DNA from: Massilia sp. BJB1822
GTDB lineage: Bacteria; Pseudomonadota; Gammaproteobacteria; Burkholderiales; Burkholderiaceae_D
Assembly (NCBI RefSeq): GCF_013369485.1
Contig: NZ_JABWEB010000006.1
Coordinates: forward strand, 62,001-126,000
Length of the DNA: 64,000 nucleotides
Direction of reading: 5' to 3'
Shown: positions 8,903 through 17,019 of the stretch, in pieces
How the letters are laid out: each line of letters begins with the position of its first letter
Numbering within the stretch: the stretch's first letter is position 1
Position numbers and translations under genes: made by a program
The notes under the pieces: model-generated
The model's database searches: none
The model's input: the letters and a program-made list of their open reading frames with translations, nothing else
What the model was told of the DNA's origin: nothing

Positions 8903-9106
8903 ATGGCAGGTGAATTCCTAATGAAATCGCGGCACGGAACCGTCCATTATTTTCGGCGACGAGTTCCCGCGGCTGCGCGGCAGCTCATCGGGCGGCAAGT
9001 GCATGTGCAGTCACTGGAAACAAGTGACCGCCGCCTAGCCATCAGAATGTCCAGCACATCAAATAATCCGGCCCAGCTAAGTCATAGCGATATCCCCTGC
9101 CGATAG
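8903..9106 (+). pseudogene. Truncated phage/island integrase (N-terminal fragment)
   Basis: The conceptual product begins MAGEFLMKSRHGTVHYFRR and continues RVPAAARQLIGRQ...SLETSDRRLAI, which resembles the N-terminal DUF6538-type segment of tyrosine recombinases. After about 48 residues (near 9045) the similarity stops and the frame closes at 9106; the core-binding and catalytic domains are missing. Its place directly after a tRNA is where such integrases normally sit. The break coincides with the 3' end of the opposite-strand orphan gene, suggesting a deletion junction near 9040. Family assignment is from memory of the motif pattern. Confidence 0.65.
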
Positions 9107-9469
9107 GCTTGAGCTGCGCGGTTGCACGCTGCACGTTCAAAGGCGCCTCAATCCGGCTGTGCTTAACAAGCCCTTCATCTCATTCCAGCGCGTGTGGTGA
9201 CCATGTCCAGGATGAGTATCCAAATCGACTTCGCCCGATTCATACCGAGAATTCCAGTCAACGAATATGCACCATTGTTCAATTTCAAGTTCAAGCTCGA
9301 CAGGACTCACGGGCCAGACTTCAAAAGTCGAAAGATACTCATCTTCTTTTTCGTCCCAAAGAGACCTGAACCGATGAGGGACACCCTGGATGTCGGCAAC
9401 CCCGGCTCTTGGCCCGTCATACCATGCATTTTCAACGTAGACTCTTTCGAAGGGACCAGACTCGGCCAT
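9042..9469 (-). pseudogene. Orphan conserved hypothetical protein, frameshifted
   Basis: Frame one runs from the ATG at 9469 (after AGGGGAAG) and reads as a compact acidic protein (YVENAWYDGPRAG, EIEQWCIFVDWN, HPGHGHHTRWNEM) that stops at 9137. In a neighbouring frame, protein-like sequence continues from about 9170: LVKHSRIEAPLNVQ, GRGYRYDLAGPDYLMCW, stopping at 9042. Restoring one base near 9160-9175 joins them into about 141 residues. I infer a recent one-base frameshift or a sequencing error. No named function is recognised. It is isolated between the integrase fragment and the TonB receptor, with lower GC than its neighbours, consistent with transfer. Confidence 0.6.
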
Positions 9470-9528
9470 AAACTTCCCCTGTGATGAATGTTCTTAGTGT
9501 CCGCTGCTGCTTGCAGCCTCAGGCGAAG

Positions 9529-9561
9529 AAGGCCTGACTGGAAACGGTTCGGGCCTTTTTT
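9529..9561 (+). terminator. Rho-independent terminator in the island remnant
   Basis: AAGGCCTGA (9529-9537) pairs with TTCGGGCCTT (from 9548) with one G-U pair, followed by a T run to 9561. No intact plus-strand gene precedes it, so it probably belonged to a lost gene or insulates the receptor gene. Confidence 0.7.
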
Positions 9562-9678
9562 GCTTTCCAAGACCGCCTCGCCATACCACCCTCAACGCTT
9601 CCCCATACCAGAGCAGTACCAATAAAGCGCGAAATCTGCATATTTACACACCAATTCTGGCTATGGCTTGAGGAATAG

Positions 9679-9691
9679 TGTCATAATGACA
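9679..9691 (+). promoter_or_regulatory. Palindrome with extended -10-like motif upstream of the TonB receptor
   Basis: TGTCATAATGACA is a 6-bp inverted repeat about one base and also reads as TG-N-CATAAT, an extended -10 form. If it is the promoter, the receptor mRNA has a leader near 158 bases; if it is an operator, a dimeric regulator could bind there. Neither is proven. Confidence 0.35.
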
Positions 9692-9851
9692 GCGTTTTGC
9701 GTACAAATTCCACAACAATGCAAAAAATAATTTCAAGTGGTAGCATTTTGGTATTTAAAATAACGTATATTGGTATGAGTGGTGCAGTTGAAGTACTGAA
9801 GTACTCATACGTAAGTAAGCAAGTAAGAAGCCCATCACCTTGGAGAGAGTA

Positions 9852-12500
9852 ATGAAGTTCGATCAGAAACAAGCAAACCGCCTGACCCCGGCCGCCCTGG
9901 CCGTCGGCCTGCTTATCGTGAGCATTTCCGCGCCTGCGTTTGCCCAACAAACGGAGACCAAGACCGATCCATCCAGCGTTGTGACCGTGACCGGCGTGCG
10001 TGCCGCCCTGGAGCAGTCGCTGAAGCAAAAACGTAATGCCGACTCCGTGGTCGAGGTGGTGACGGCGGAAGACATCGGCAAGATGCCCGACAAGAACGTG
10101 GCCGACGCCATCCAGCGTCTGCCAGGCGTAAACATTCAATCCTCCGCAGGTGGTGAAGGCGGCTTCGGCGAAAACGACCGCGTCAGCCTGCGCGGCACCA
10201 GCCCCAGCCTGCAGCAAACCCTGTTCAACGGCCATGCGATCAGCACCGGCGACTGGTTCGTGCTGAACCAGTTCGGCGGCAACGTCGGCCGTTCCAGCAG
10301 CTTCTCGCTGCTGCCATCGGAACTGGTCGGCTCCATCGTCGTGCACAAGAGCGCGACCGCCGACTTGGTCGAAGGCGGCGTGTCCGGCGCCATCAACGTG
10401 ATCACCCGCCGTCCGCTGGACTTCCGCAAGCAGCTGACCGTGGAAGCATCGGTGCAAGCAACCCGCAACGATCTGGCCGACAAGACCAAGCCGCAACTGT
10501 CGGCCATGGTCAACTGGAAGAACGATGCCGGCACCGCCGGCATGCTGGTGCAAGCCTTCTCCGAGAAAACCGCGGTGCGCCGCGACGGCCAGGAAGTCCT
10601 GGGCTATGCCAATATCGCAGCCGATAGCGCGGCCGCAAAAGCCAATCCGGCCCTGGCCGGCGTGCGCGTGCCGACCTTCATCGGCGCCTCGCTGTTCGAG
10701 CAGGTCAAGAAACGCGAAGGCGGCGCCTTCGACTTCGAGATCCGTCCAACCAAGGAACTGACCCTGGACCTGAACGGCTTCTACTCCAAGCTGAGCGCAC
10801 CGCACCAGAACACCAACTGGCTGGCTGCGCCGGCCAACTCGATCAACCGCGACGGCCTGCTGGTCAGCAATCCGGTGATCAAGAACGGCACCCTGGTGTC
10901 GGGCAGCTTCGCCAAAAACTCGGGCGAAGTGGACAATATCTACCGTCCTGACGCCGGCGGCAAATCCTGGTACGCCGACTTCAACTTCCGCTACCGCGCC
11001 ACCAAGGACCTCACCATCACCGGTAAGGCCGGCCGCACCAATGGCGTCGGCTACGACCGCGACGACGTGTACTACCAGAACAATGTCGACGGCGGCATGA
11101 ACTACACGCTGAACGGCCTGAGCCCAGCGTCGATCTCCTATCCAGGCGGCGTCACCAACAAGCCAGGCAGCACCGCCTGGGCTGGCGGCGGCGAATCGCA
11201 ATCGGTGGACAAAGAGAAATACGCCCAGGTTGACGGCGAACTGCGCCTGAGCCAAGGCATCTGGGATTCCGTGAAATTCGGTCTGCGCGGCACCGACCAC
11301 AAGCGTACCGCCGAACACCCGCTGGAAACCCGTCCAGGTCCGCTGGGCTTCACCAATCCAGGCCCAGCCTGGAGCGGCCAGATGTATCCGAGCGACTTCG
11401 CCCACTCCCTGGGCGGCAACCTGAGCACGAACTACTTCAAGTATGACGGCGCCGCCCTGGGCGCCTGGGGCGCCGTGCCGGGCAACCGCCTGCTCGACTA
11501 CACCCTGCGTCATAACTGGACCGACGAATTCAAGCTGCAGGAAAAAACCTCGGCCGTGTACGCCATGGCCAACCTGGCTGGCGACAGCTGGAGCGGCAAC
11601 TTCGGTCTGCGCGCCATCCGCACCAAGCAGACCACCGTGGTCAACCTGGCTGGCGGCACTAACCCGATCACCGGTTCGGCTTTCGGTCCTTACACCCCGA
11701 CCACCTACGAGCGCACCTACAACGACTATCTGCCAAGCGCGAACATCAAGTTCGACGTGAACCAGGATCTGGTGGTGCGCGCGGCGATCGCCCGTACCAT
11801 GGCCCGTCCCGACTACAGCGCCCTGGGCGGCTCGGTTTCGCTGAACGACGACGCCCTGAGCGGCAACGGCGGCAACGTGAAACTGGACCCGATCCGTTCC
11901 AACAACTTTGAAGTCAGCGCCGAATGGTACTTCGCGCCGAAATCCTCGATCACTGCCGGTCTGTTCTACATGGACCTGAAATCGATCGTGGCCCAAGGCA
12001 CCACCACCGGCACCTACTTCAACAACAAGCAGAACAAGCAGACGGTGTACCAGATCACGTCGCCGTACAATACCTCGGGCAAGAACAAGGGTATTGAGCT
12101 GAGCTACCAACAGCCGCTGTTCGGCAACTTCGGCACCCTGATCAACTACACCTACGCGGACGGCAAGCTGAGCGACGGTGGCGAGCTGATCAACTCGTCG
12201 AAAAACACCTACAACGTGACCGGCTATTACGAAGACGACCGCCTGAGCGCGCGTCTGGCCTACAACTTCCGCTCGACCTACAAGGCCGGCGTGGACCGTG
12301 GCGCCAGCCAGCACGTGAAAGGTCTGGGCAACCTGGCCGCCTCGCTGAACTACAAGATCAACGAGCAGCTGACCGTGACCTTCGACGCGCTGAACCTCAA
12401 CAACGGCACCATCAAGATGTTCGCCGAGACCGAGGACCAGCCACGCGCCTTCTACTCGAACGGCCGCACCTTCTACCTGGGCCTGCGCGGCAAGCTGTAA
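9852..12500 (+). CDS. TonB-dependent outer-membrane receptor (large TIGR01782-like class)
   Basis: Outer-membrane beta-barrel that imports a bulky nutrient using TonB energy. The 882-residue protein has a signal peptide ending AFA, a TonB box-like segment (SSVVTVTG), a plug domain with VTAEDIGKMPDKNVADAIQR and GVSGAINVITRRPLDF, and a C-terminal barrel ending FYLGLRGKL with terminal hydrophobic-residue pattern. The N-terminal motifs match the Xanthomonas/Caulobacter-type receptors often used for carbohydrates or peptides; no hydrolase or regulator adjoins it, so the substrate is unknown. ATG at 9852 is chosen for its GGAGAGAG site. It is followed by a strong terminator. Confidence 0.92.
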   Translation: MKFDQKQANRLTPAALAVGLLIVSISAPAFAQQTETKTDPSSVVTVTGVRAALEQSLKQKRNADSVVEVVTAEDIGKMPDKNVADAIQRLPGVNIQSSAGGEGGFGENDRVSLRGTSPSLQQTLFNGHAISTGDWFVLNQFGGNVGRSSSFSLLPSELVGSIVVHKSATADLVEGGVSGAINVITRRPLDFRKQLTVEASVQATRNDLADKTKPQLSAMVNWKNDAGTAGMLVQAFSEKTAVRRDGQEVLGYANIAADSAAAKANPALAGVRVPTFIGASLFEQVKKREGGAFDFEIRPTKELTLDLNGFYSKLSAPHQNTNWLAAPANSINRDGLLVSNPVIKNGTLVSGSFAKNSGEVDNIYRPDAGGKSWYADFNFRYRATKDLTITGKAGRTNGVGYDRDDVYYQNNVDGGMNYTLNGLSPASISYPGGVTNKPGSTAWAGGGESQSVDKEKYAQVDGELRLSQGIWDSVKFGLRGTDHKRTAEHPLETRPGPLGFTNPGPAWSGQMYPSDFAHSLGGNLSTNYFKYDGAALGAWGAVPGNRLLDYTLRHNWTDEFKLQEKTSAVYAMANLAGDSWSGNFGLRAIRTKQTTVVNLAGGTNPITGSAFGPYTPTTYERTYNDYLPSANIKFDVNQDLVVRAAIARTMARPDYSALGGSVSLNDDALSGNGGNVKLDPIRSNNFEVSAEWYFAPKSSITAGLFYMDLKSIVAQGTTTGTYFNNKQNKQTVYQITSPYNTSGKNKGIELSYQQPLFGNFGTLINYTYADGKLSDGGELINSSKNTYNVTGYYEDDRLSARLAYNFRSTYKAGVDRGASQHVKGLGNLAASLNYKINEQLTVTFDALNLNNGTIKMFAETEDQPRAFYSNGRTFYLGLRGKL

Positions 12501-12538
12501 GCCGCCCAGCGCTCTACCTTCTCTCTTGTAGTGCCTTC

Positions 12539-12569
12539 ACCCGGACCCTTGTGGTCCGGGTATTTTTTT
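12539..12569 (+). terminator. Rho-independent terminator of the TonB receptor gene
   Basis: A perfect 9-bp stem (ACCCGGACC 12539-12547, GGTCCGGGT 12553-12561) with a 5-base loop is followed by A and seven T. The last eight bases are one copy of the insertion sequence target duplication, so the ISL3 element starts directly after the U-tract. Confidence 0.95.
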
Positions 12570-12611
12570 GGTTCTTCACGGATTACCGGGAAACACCTGG
12601 CCGTAAACGAA

Positions 12612-12676
12612 GAAAGTGGTGAAGAAAGGATATTCTGGTTGTGCGACCAATCAGAAAAACCTAACCCACCACTTTC
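12612..12676 (+). promoter_or_regulatory. Inverted repeat abutting the transposase start
   Basis: GAAAGTGGTG (12612-12621) and CACCACTTTC (12667-12676) are a perfect 10-bp inverted repeat enclosing a smaller TGGT/ACCA stem. The 3' arm ends one base before the transposase ATG, so the folded RNA would bury the translation start. Insertion sequences commonly use such structures to block expression from outside transcripts; here this is inferred. Confidence 0.5.
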
Positions 12677-13879
12677 ATGGCCCATCATAGACTCACGCTC
12701 CCGTTCTGGGAAGGCTTTATGGTGTCCGGCATAACGCGCGGTCCCTGCCGGATTGAGATTGTCTTGAGCAGGGATAGTGCGGCACCGCTGATTTGCTCCT
12801 GTTGTGGCCAAAGCGGCCTTCCGGTGCACGATGTTACCTGGCGCCAAATCCGGGAGCTGCCGATGTTTGGCGAGCCGGTACTCTTGCGGGTTCCCGTGGC
12901 GCGTGTGCGTTGCCACCAGTGTGGTCCCCGCACGCAAGCGATCGCCTGGCTTGCGCGCCATGCCCGTATCAGCCAAGGCCTGATGCAATTTGTCGCCCAC
13001 TGGTGCAGCAAACTGCCCGTCGCCCATGTCTGCCAGCTGACCGGTCTGCATTGGGAAACCGTCCGCAAGATTGAACGTGCGCATCTGATGCGGGTATTGG
13101 CGCAACGGCCGCCAGCGCAGCCGGTGCGCCTCGTCATGGATGAATTTGCCCTCTTTAAGGGACACCGCTATGCCACCGTCGTGCTCGACGCGGACACGCG
13201 GCAAGTGTTATGGGTGGGCCAAGGACGTAGCCGCGAAGCGATCCGCCCCTTCTTCCAATGGCTTGGGCCGGAGCGCTGCCAGGCCATTCGCGCCGTCGCG
13301 ATGGACATGAGTACGGCGTTTGACTTGGAGGTCAGAGCGCACTGCCGTCGTGCCAAAGTGGTGTATGACCTGTTCCATGTCATCGCCAAATATGGCCGGG
13401 AAGTCATTGACAGGGTACGGGTTGATGAGGCCAACCGCCTGCGCGACGAGCGCCCCGCGCGGCAGATCGTCAAGCGGGCACGCTGGCTGCTGCTGCGCAA
13501 CGCGGGCAATCTGCCTGCCGACCAACAGCCTAAGCTGCTCGAACTGCTGGCGGCCAATCGGGCGCTGATGACGACCTATGTCCTGAAGGCCGCGCTCAAA
13601 GAACTTTGGCAACCCACCAGTCCCTGGCAATGGCGCATTGCCTGGCGCAACTGGCTACGCATGGCCTACGCCAGTGGCATCGAACCCTTACGCCGTTTTG
13701 CCAGCCGCTTACGGCCCTATTGGCGCGGCATTGTGGCCCGGATGCGCTGGCCGATGCACACCGGCCAACTCGAAGGGATCAATAATCGGATCAAAGTGAT
13801 GAAAAGAATGGCTTACGGCTACCGGGACTCAGACTTCTTTTTCCTCAAGATCAAAGCCGCTTTTCCCGGTAATCCGTGA
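12677..13879 (+). CDS. tnp: ISL3-family transposase
   Basis: Cut-and-paste DDE transposase of 400 residues. An N-terminal zinc-ribbon-like segment (CSCCG near 38-42 and CHQCG near 75-79) is followed by a helix-turn-helix region and the catalytic core: RLVMDEFALFKGHRYATVV (first Asp), AVAMDMSTAFD (second Asp) and MHTGQLEGINNRIKVMKR (Glu). The C-terminal MAYGYRD pattern is typical of ISL3. No frameshift or stop is seen, so it should be active. There is no obvious ribosome-binding site before the ATG, in keeping with the hairpin there. Confidence 0.93.
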   Translation: MAHHRLTLPFWEGFMVSGITRGPCRIEIVLSRDSAAPLICSCCGQSGLPVHDVTWRQIRELPMFGEPVLLRVPVARVRCHQCGPRTQAIAWLARHARISQGLMQFVAHWCSKLPVAHVCQLTGLHWETVRKIERAHLMRVLAQRPPAQPVRLVMDEFALFKGHRYATVVLDADTRQVLWVGQGRSREAIRPFFQWLGPERCQAIRAVAMDMSTAFDLEVRAHCRRAKVVYDLFHVIAKYGREVIDRVRVDEANRLRDERPARQIVKRARWLLLRNAGNLPADQQPKLLELLAANRALMTTYVLKAALKELWQPTSPWQWRIAWRNWLRMAYASGIEPLRRFASRLRPYWRGIVARMRWPMHTGQLEGINNRIKVMKRMAYGYRDSDFFFLKIKAAFPGNP

Positions 13880-13910
13880 AGAACCATTTTTTTGTCCCTC
13901 CCCTTTGCGC

Positions 13911-13973
13911 CAAATCAAACAATGTCCAACCCTGGTGCCAGGCACTAGGGTCGGACATTTGCTGATTTAAATC
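13911..13973. repeat. Palindromic intergenic repeat, copy 2
   Basis: Arms AATGTCCAACCCTGGTGCC (13921-13939) and GGCACTAGGGTCGGACATT (13940-13958... contiguous) pair with two mismatches and almost no loop, flanked by AAATCAAAC and GCTGATTTAAATC. It shares its core with copies 1 and 3, and lies between the IS and the convergent aldehyde dehydrogenase gene. Confidence 0.85.
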
Positions 13974-14032
13974 AAAGAATGTCCACCTCTGGTGTCAGGC
14001 ACCAGGGTGGACATTTGCTGATCCAGATCAAA
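13969..14032. repeat. Palindromic intergenic repeat, copy 3
   Basis: Arms beginning AATGTCCACCTCTGGTG (from 13978) and ending CACCAGGGTGGACATT (to 14015) pair imperfectly, with flanks AAATCAAAG and GCTGATCCAGATCAAAC. It follows copy 2 head to tail with shared flanking bases and ends 8 bases before the aldehyde dehydrogenase stop, so it may serve as a bidirectional 3'-end structure. Confidence 0.85.
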
Positions 14033-14040
14033 CGGGGGCT

Positions 14041-15618
14041 TTAGGCGGGGCGCAGGGTGCCGTCGATGAGGCGGGTCAGGCCGAGGGGGTTGGCGCTGGA
14101 CAGGGCTTCCGGCAACAGTTCGGTGGGGACGTCCTGGTAGCAGACGGGGCGCAGGAAGCGGTCGATGGCGGTGGCGCCGACCGAGGTGGTGCGCGGGTCG
14201 GACGTGGAGGGGAAGGGGCCGCCGTGCACCATGGCATGCGCGACTTCGACGCCGGTGGGGAAGCCGTTGAAGAGGATGCGGCCGGCCTTGCGCTCCAATA
14301 CCGGCAGCAGGCGCGCGGCCAGGGTGCGGTCGCCAGCGCGCGCGTGCAGGGTTGCGCTGAGCTGGCCCTCGACGTGCTCAGCGATGCGCAACAGGTCGTC
14401 CGCGTCGCGGCAACGCACCAGCAGGGAGCTGGGGCCGAAGTTTTCTTCTTCCAGCGCGGCGGTATTCAGGAAGGTCTCGGCGTCGCATTGGTAGACCGCG
14501 GCTTGGGCAGCGCAAGCGCCTGGGCCTGGCTGGCCTTGGGCCAGCAGCTGCACGCCATTCTGTCCGGACAGGCGCGCCACGCCAGCCTGGTAGGATTGGT
14601 GGATGCCCGGGGTCAGCATGGTACTGCCGACCTTGGCCGGCAGGGCGGCGGCCACGGCGGCAGCGAATTGCTGCAGCTCGGGGCTGTCAATGCCCAGCAG
14701 CAGGCCGGGATTGGTGCAGAACTGGCCCGAACCCAGGGTCAGCGAGTCGACATAGGCTTGCGCCAGCTTGGCCGCATCGTCGGCCAGGGCGCCCGGCAGC
14801 AGGAAGACCGGGTTGATGCTGCTCATTTCCGCATACACGGGAATCGGTTCCTTGCGCTGGGCGGCGATGCGCATCAGGGCCAGGCCGCCATGGCGCGAGC
14901 CGGTGAAGCCGACAGCCTTGATGGCGGGATGGCTGACCAGGTCCTGGCCGATCTGCACGCCGGTGCCGATCAGCATGGAGAACACGCCTTCCGGCATGGC
15001 GCAATCGATGGCGGCTTTCTGCACGGCTTTGGCCACCAGTTCCGAAGTGCCGAGGTGGGCCGGGTGGGCCTTGACCACCACCGGACAGCCGGCCGCCAGC
15101 GCGGAGGCGGTGTCGCCGCCCGCGACCGAGAAGGCGAGCGGGAAGTTGCTGGCGCCGAAGACGGCGACCGGGCCGACGGCGATCTTGCGCAGACGCAGAT
15201 CGGCGCGCGGCGGCACGCGCTCGGGCAGGGCCGCATCGAGCGTGGCGCCGATCCAGTGGCCGTCGCGCACCACCTTGGCGAACAGGCGCAGCTGGTTGAC
15301 GGTGCGGCCACGCTCGCCTTCCAGGCGCGCTTGCGGCAAGCCCGATTCGGCCATGGCGCGTTCGATCAGGGCCGGACCGATATCCAGGATGTTTTGAGCG
15401 ATCGCTTCCAGGAAGCGGGCGCGTTCTTCCAGCCCGGTTTCACGGTAGGCGTCGAAGGCGCTGGCGGCCAGCGCGCAGGCGCGTTCCAGTTCGGCGCGGC
15501 TGGCCAGGCCGAAGCCTGGTTCGATCTCGGCATTGCGCGCCGGATCGACCGCCTTGATCAGCCCTTCCCTGCCCATGACTGCCTGGTGTCCGATGATCAT
15601 CTCGCCGGCTATCTGCAT
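14041..15618 (-). CDS. NADP-dependent aldehyde dehydrogenase (alpha-ketoglutarate semialdehyde type)
   Basis: Oxidises an aldehyde to an acid, most likely 2,5-dioxopentanoate to 2-oxoglutarate at the end of pentose or hexarate catabolism. The 525-residue protein fits that long subfamily: [20 protein letters not shown] cofactor region (about 155-175), [13 protein letters not shown] with catalytic Glu, and SGQFCTNPG with catalytic Cys. The ATG at 15618 has AAGGAGAGG upstream; an in-frame upstream extension of 23 residues is rejected. No other pentose catabolism gene is near, so the substrate is tentative. Confidence 0.85.
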   Translation of the reverse strand: MQIAGEMIIGHQAVMGREGLIKAVDPARNAEIEPGFGLASRAELERACALAASAFDAYRETGLEERARFLEAIAQNILDIGPALIERAMAESGLPQARLEGERGRTVNQLRLFAKVVRDGHWIGATLDAALPERVPPRADLRLRKIAVGPVAVFGASNFPLAFSVAGGDTASALAAGCPVVVKAHPAHLGTSELVAKAVQKAAIDCAMPEGVFSMLIGTGVQIGQDLVSHPAIKAVGFTGSRHGGLALMRIAAQRKEPIPVYAEMSSINPVFLLPGALADDAAKLAQAYVDSLTLGSGQFCTNPGLLLGIDSPELQQFAAAVAAALPAKVGSTMLTPGIHQSYQAGVARLSGQNGVQLLAQGQPGPGACAAQAAVYQCDAETFLNTAALEEENFGPSSLLVRCRDADDLLRIAEHVEGQLSATLHARAGDRTLAARLLPVLERKAGRILFNGFPTGVEVAHAMVHGGPFPSTSDPRTTSVGATAIDRFLRPVCYQDVPTELLPEALSSANPLGLTRLIDGTLRPA

Positions 15619-15758
15619 CGCTTCCTCTCCTTTATTATTCGGCGCCGGGTGGCGCGGTTGGCTTATGAATACCGCGGAAGGATACACCGAAACGCCGGCG
15701 GCGCGGCGGGAGGACGGTGCGGCGGCAGCCGGCGCGGGGTCGCGCGGCTAGCGGGATG

Positions 15759-16085
15759 CTAGGCAGCGGCAGTGAGCTGGGCGAAGGCCTGGCGGATTTC
15801 CTCGGCGCTGCCAGGACGCACCAGGCGCGCCACTTCCTGGCCGTCGCGCAGGAAGACCAGAGTCGGCCACAGCTTGACGCGGAAGGAGCGGCCCAGCGCT
15901 CGGCCGGGACCATCTTCCACCTTGATGTGCGGGACGGCAACATGGCCGGCATAGGCCTCGGCCAGCAGCGGCTGGGCGGCGCGGCAGTAGCCGCACCAGT
16001 TGGCGCCGAATTCCAGCAGCGCCGGGCCGCGCAGCGCGTCGATCTCGGCGCGGGCGGGCGCGGCGGCATGATAAAGCTGTTCCAT
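15759..16085 (-). CDS. Thioredoxin family protein
   Basis: Small cytoplasmic thiol-disulfide protein of 108 residues. The redox motif is WCGYC near residues 32-36, differing from the classical WCGPC, and the cis-Pro loop is LWPTLVFLRDGQ. No signal peptide is visible. AGGAGG lies just upstream of the ATG at 16085. The Tyr in place of Pro in CxxC would change the redox potential; the partner is unknown. Confidence 0.85.
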   Translation of the reverse strand: MEQLYHAAAPARAEIDALRGPALLEFGANWCGYCRAAQPLLAEAYAGHVAVPHIKVEDGPGRALGRSFRVKLWPTLVFLRDGQEVARLVRPGSAEEIRQAFAQLTAAA

Positions 16086-16140
16086 GGATCGATCCTCCTG
16101 GCGCCACCTTAACATGCCGGCGCCAGGCGCGCCGCGGCGC

Positions 16141-16965
16141 TTACTTGCCCTTGAACTTGGCGCAGGGATCGGGACGCTGCACCGCATCGACCTTGCGCAC
16201 CTGGTCGAACTGGCCGTCGCCGGCCTTGCTTTCGGCGTAGGCGATGCTGGTCCACGTCAGCTTGGGCTGGATGGCGTCCAGCCAGCGCGGCACGCCGATA
16301 TCGCGCCGCACATGGCCATTGCCGGCGATCAGCACCACATCGCGCGGGCTTTGCGCGCGCACCAGCTTGGCCATCCAGATATCGCGCGCCACCTGGGCGT
16401 TGACCATGCCGGGCACCATGCTGTCGGGCAGCATATTGCAGTGGCCAATGCGGATTTCCGCTTCCTGGCCTTGGACGATATCGGCCGGCAGCGCTTCGTT
16501 GAGGCGGTAAGCGGCCACGGTTGGCGCGTCAAACGAGGAGGCCACGCCGTCGCGCACCACTTTCGAGGCATCGCCGCGCGAGAGGTTGGCGGCGATCAGG
16601 GGCAGCTTGTTGCTCAGCGCCAGCTCAATCACGGGATGGTAAAGCTGCCAGTCCCAGCGCGGCCCCTTCATCACGCGGATCAGGCAATTGGCGTCGAGGC
16701 AGCTCTTTTGCGCTTCGTCCAGCAGGGCTTGCTGTTCGCGGTCGAACTGCTCCATGGCGATGGCCGGACGCCAGCCCGCCGCCACGCGCCGGCGCAATTC
16801 CTCATAGCGCAGCTTATGGCCCTGGGGATTGTCATGCACCTCCCCCAGCAGCAGGACTTGCGGATTGGCGGACGCGGCTACCGGTTCAGGTTTTTTCTTG
16901 AAGCTGCCGCAACCGGCCAGCACGACGCCCGCCAGCAGCAGGCCCAGGGTGGAGGATTTCATCAT
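16141..16965 (-). CDS. ChaN family lipoprotein
   Basis: Lipoprotein of 274 residues with lipobox LAGC at about 17-20 and a ChaN/DUF399 domain (LLLGEVHDNPQGH, AIAMEQFDREQQ, GNGHVRRDIGVP). ChaN of Campylobacter is a haem-binding, iron-regulated outer-membrane protein; the fold resembles EreA-like enzymes. The ATG at 16965 or the next at 16962 is the start; the TTG at 16971 lacks support. Function in haem or iron handling is by family only. Confidence 0.82.
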   Translation of the reverse strand: MMKSSTLGLLLAGVVLAGCGSFKKKPEPVAASANPQVLLLGEVHDNPQGHKLRYEELRRRVAAGWRPAIAMEQFDREQQALLDEAQKSCLDANCLIRVMKGPRWDWQLYHPVIELALSNKLPLIAANLSRGDASKVVRDGVASSFDAPTVAAYRLNEALPADIVQGQEAEIRIGHCNMLPDSMVPGMVNAQVARDIWMAKLVRAQSPRDVVLIAGNGHVRRDIGVPRWLDAIQPKLTWTSIAYAESKAGDGQFDQVRKVDAVQRPDPCAKFKGK

Positions 16966-17019
16966 GCGCAAATATGAGGAGTCGAAAAGCCCCCAGTCTA
17001 GCGCAAAATCCCAGGGGGC

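Larger units (their letters stand above)
9470..9851. other. Long non-coding leader between orphan gene and TonB receptor
   Basis: About 380 bases without a gene, notably AT-rich from 9600. It holds a terminator (9529-9561), a palindrome containing an extended -10-like sequence (9679-9691), and short direct repeats of AAGTACTG and GTAAGTAAG at 9790-9830, then the receptor's GGAGAGAG ribosome-binding site at 9842. Confidence 0.6.
12570..13885 (+). mobile_element. Complete ISL3-family insertion sequence, 1,316 bp
   Basis: Perfect 24-bp terminal inverted repeats lie at 12570-12593 and 13862-13885 (outer sequence GGTTCTTCACGGATTACC). The element is flanked by an identical 8-bp target duplication ATTTTTTT at 12562-12569 and 13886-13893; 8 bp is the ISL3-family value. 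It contains one intact transposase. Intact ends, gene and duplication indicate a recent insertion, placed exactly in the T-run of the TonB receptor terminator. Confidence 0.96.

Noticed and set aside
9194..9484. 96-codon plus-strand ORF opposite the orphan gene
   Set aside because: The minus-strand frame has a good ribosome-binding site and globular composition; this one does not.
8741..9851. Second attachment site (copy of the tRNA 3' end)
   Set aside because: I looked for a repeat of the T-arm/acceptor sequence downstream and saw none, so the island's far boundary is not defined.
9681..12314. Minus-strand ORF of about 877 codons opposite the TonB receptor
   Set aside because: Shadow frame: Val/Gly/His-rich with no domain, while the plus strand has a complete TonB receptor with signal peptide and terminator.
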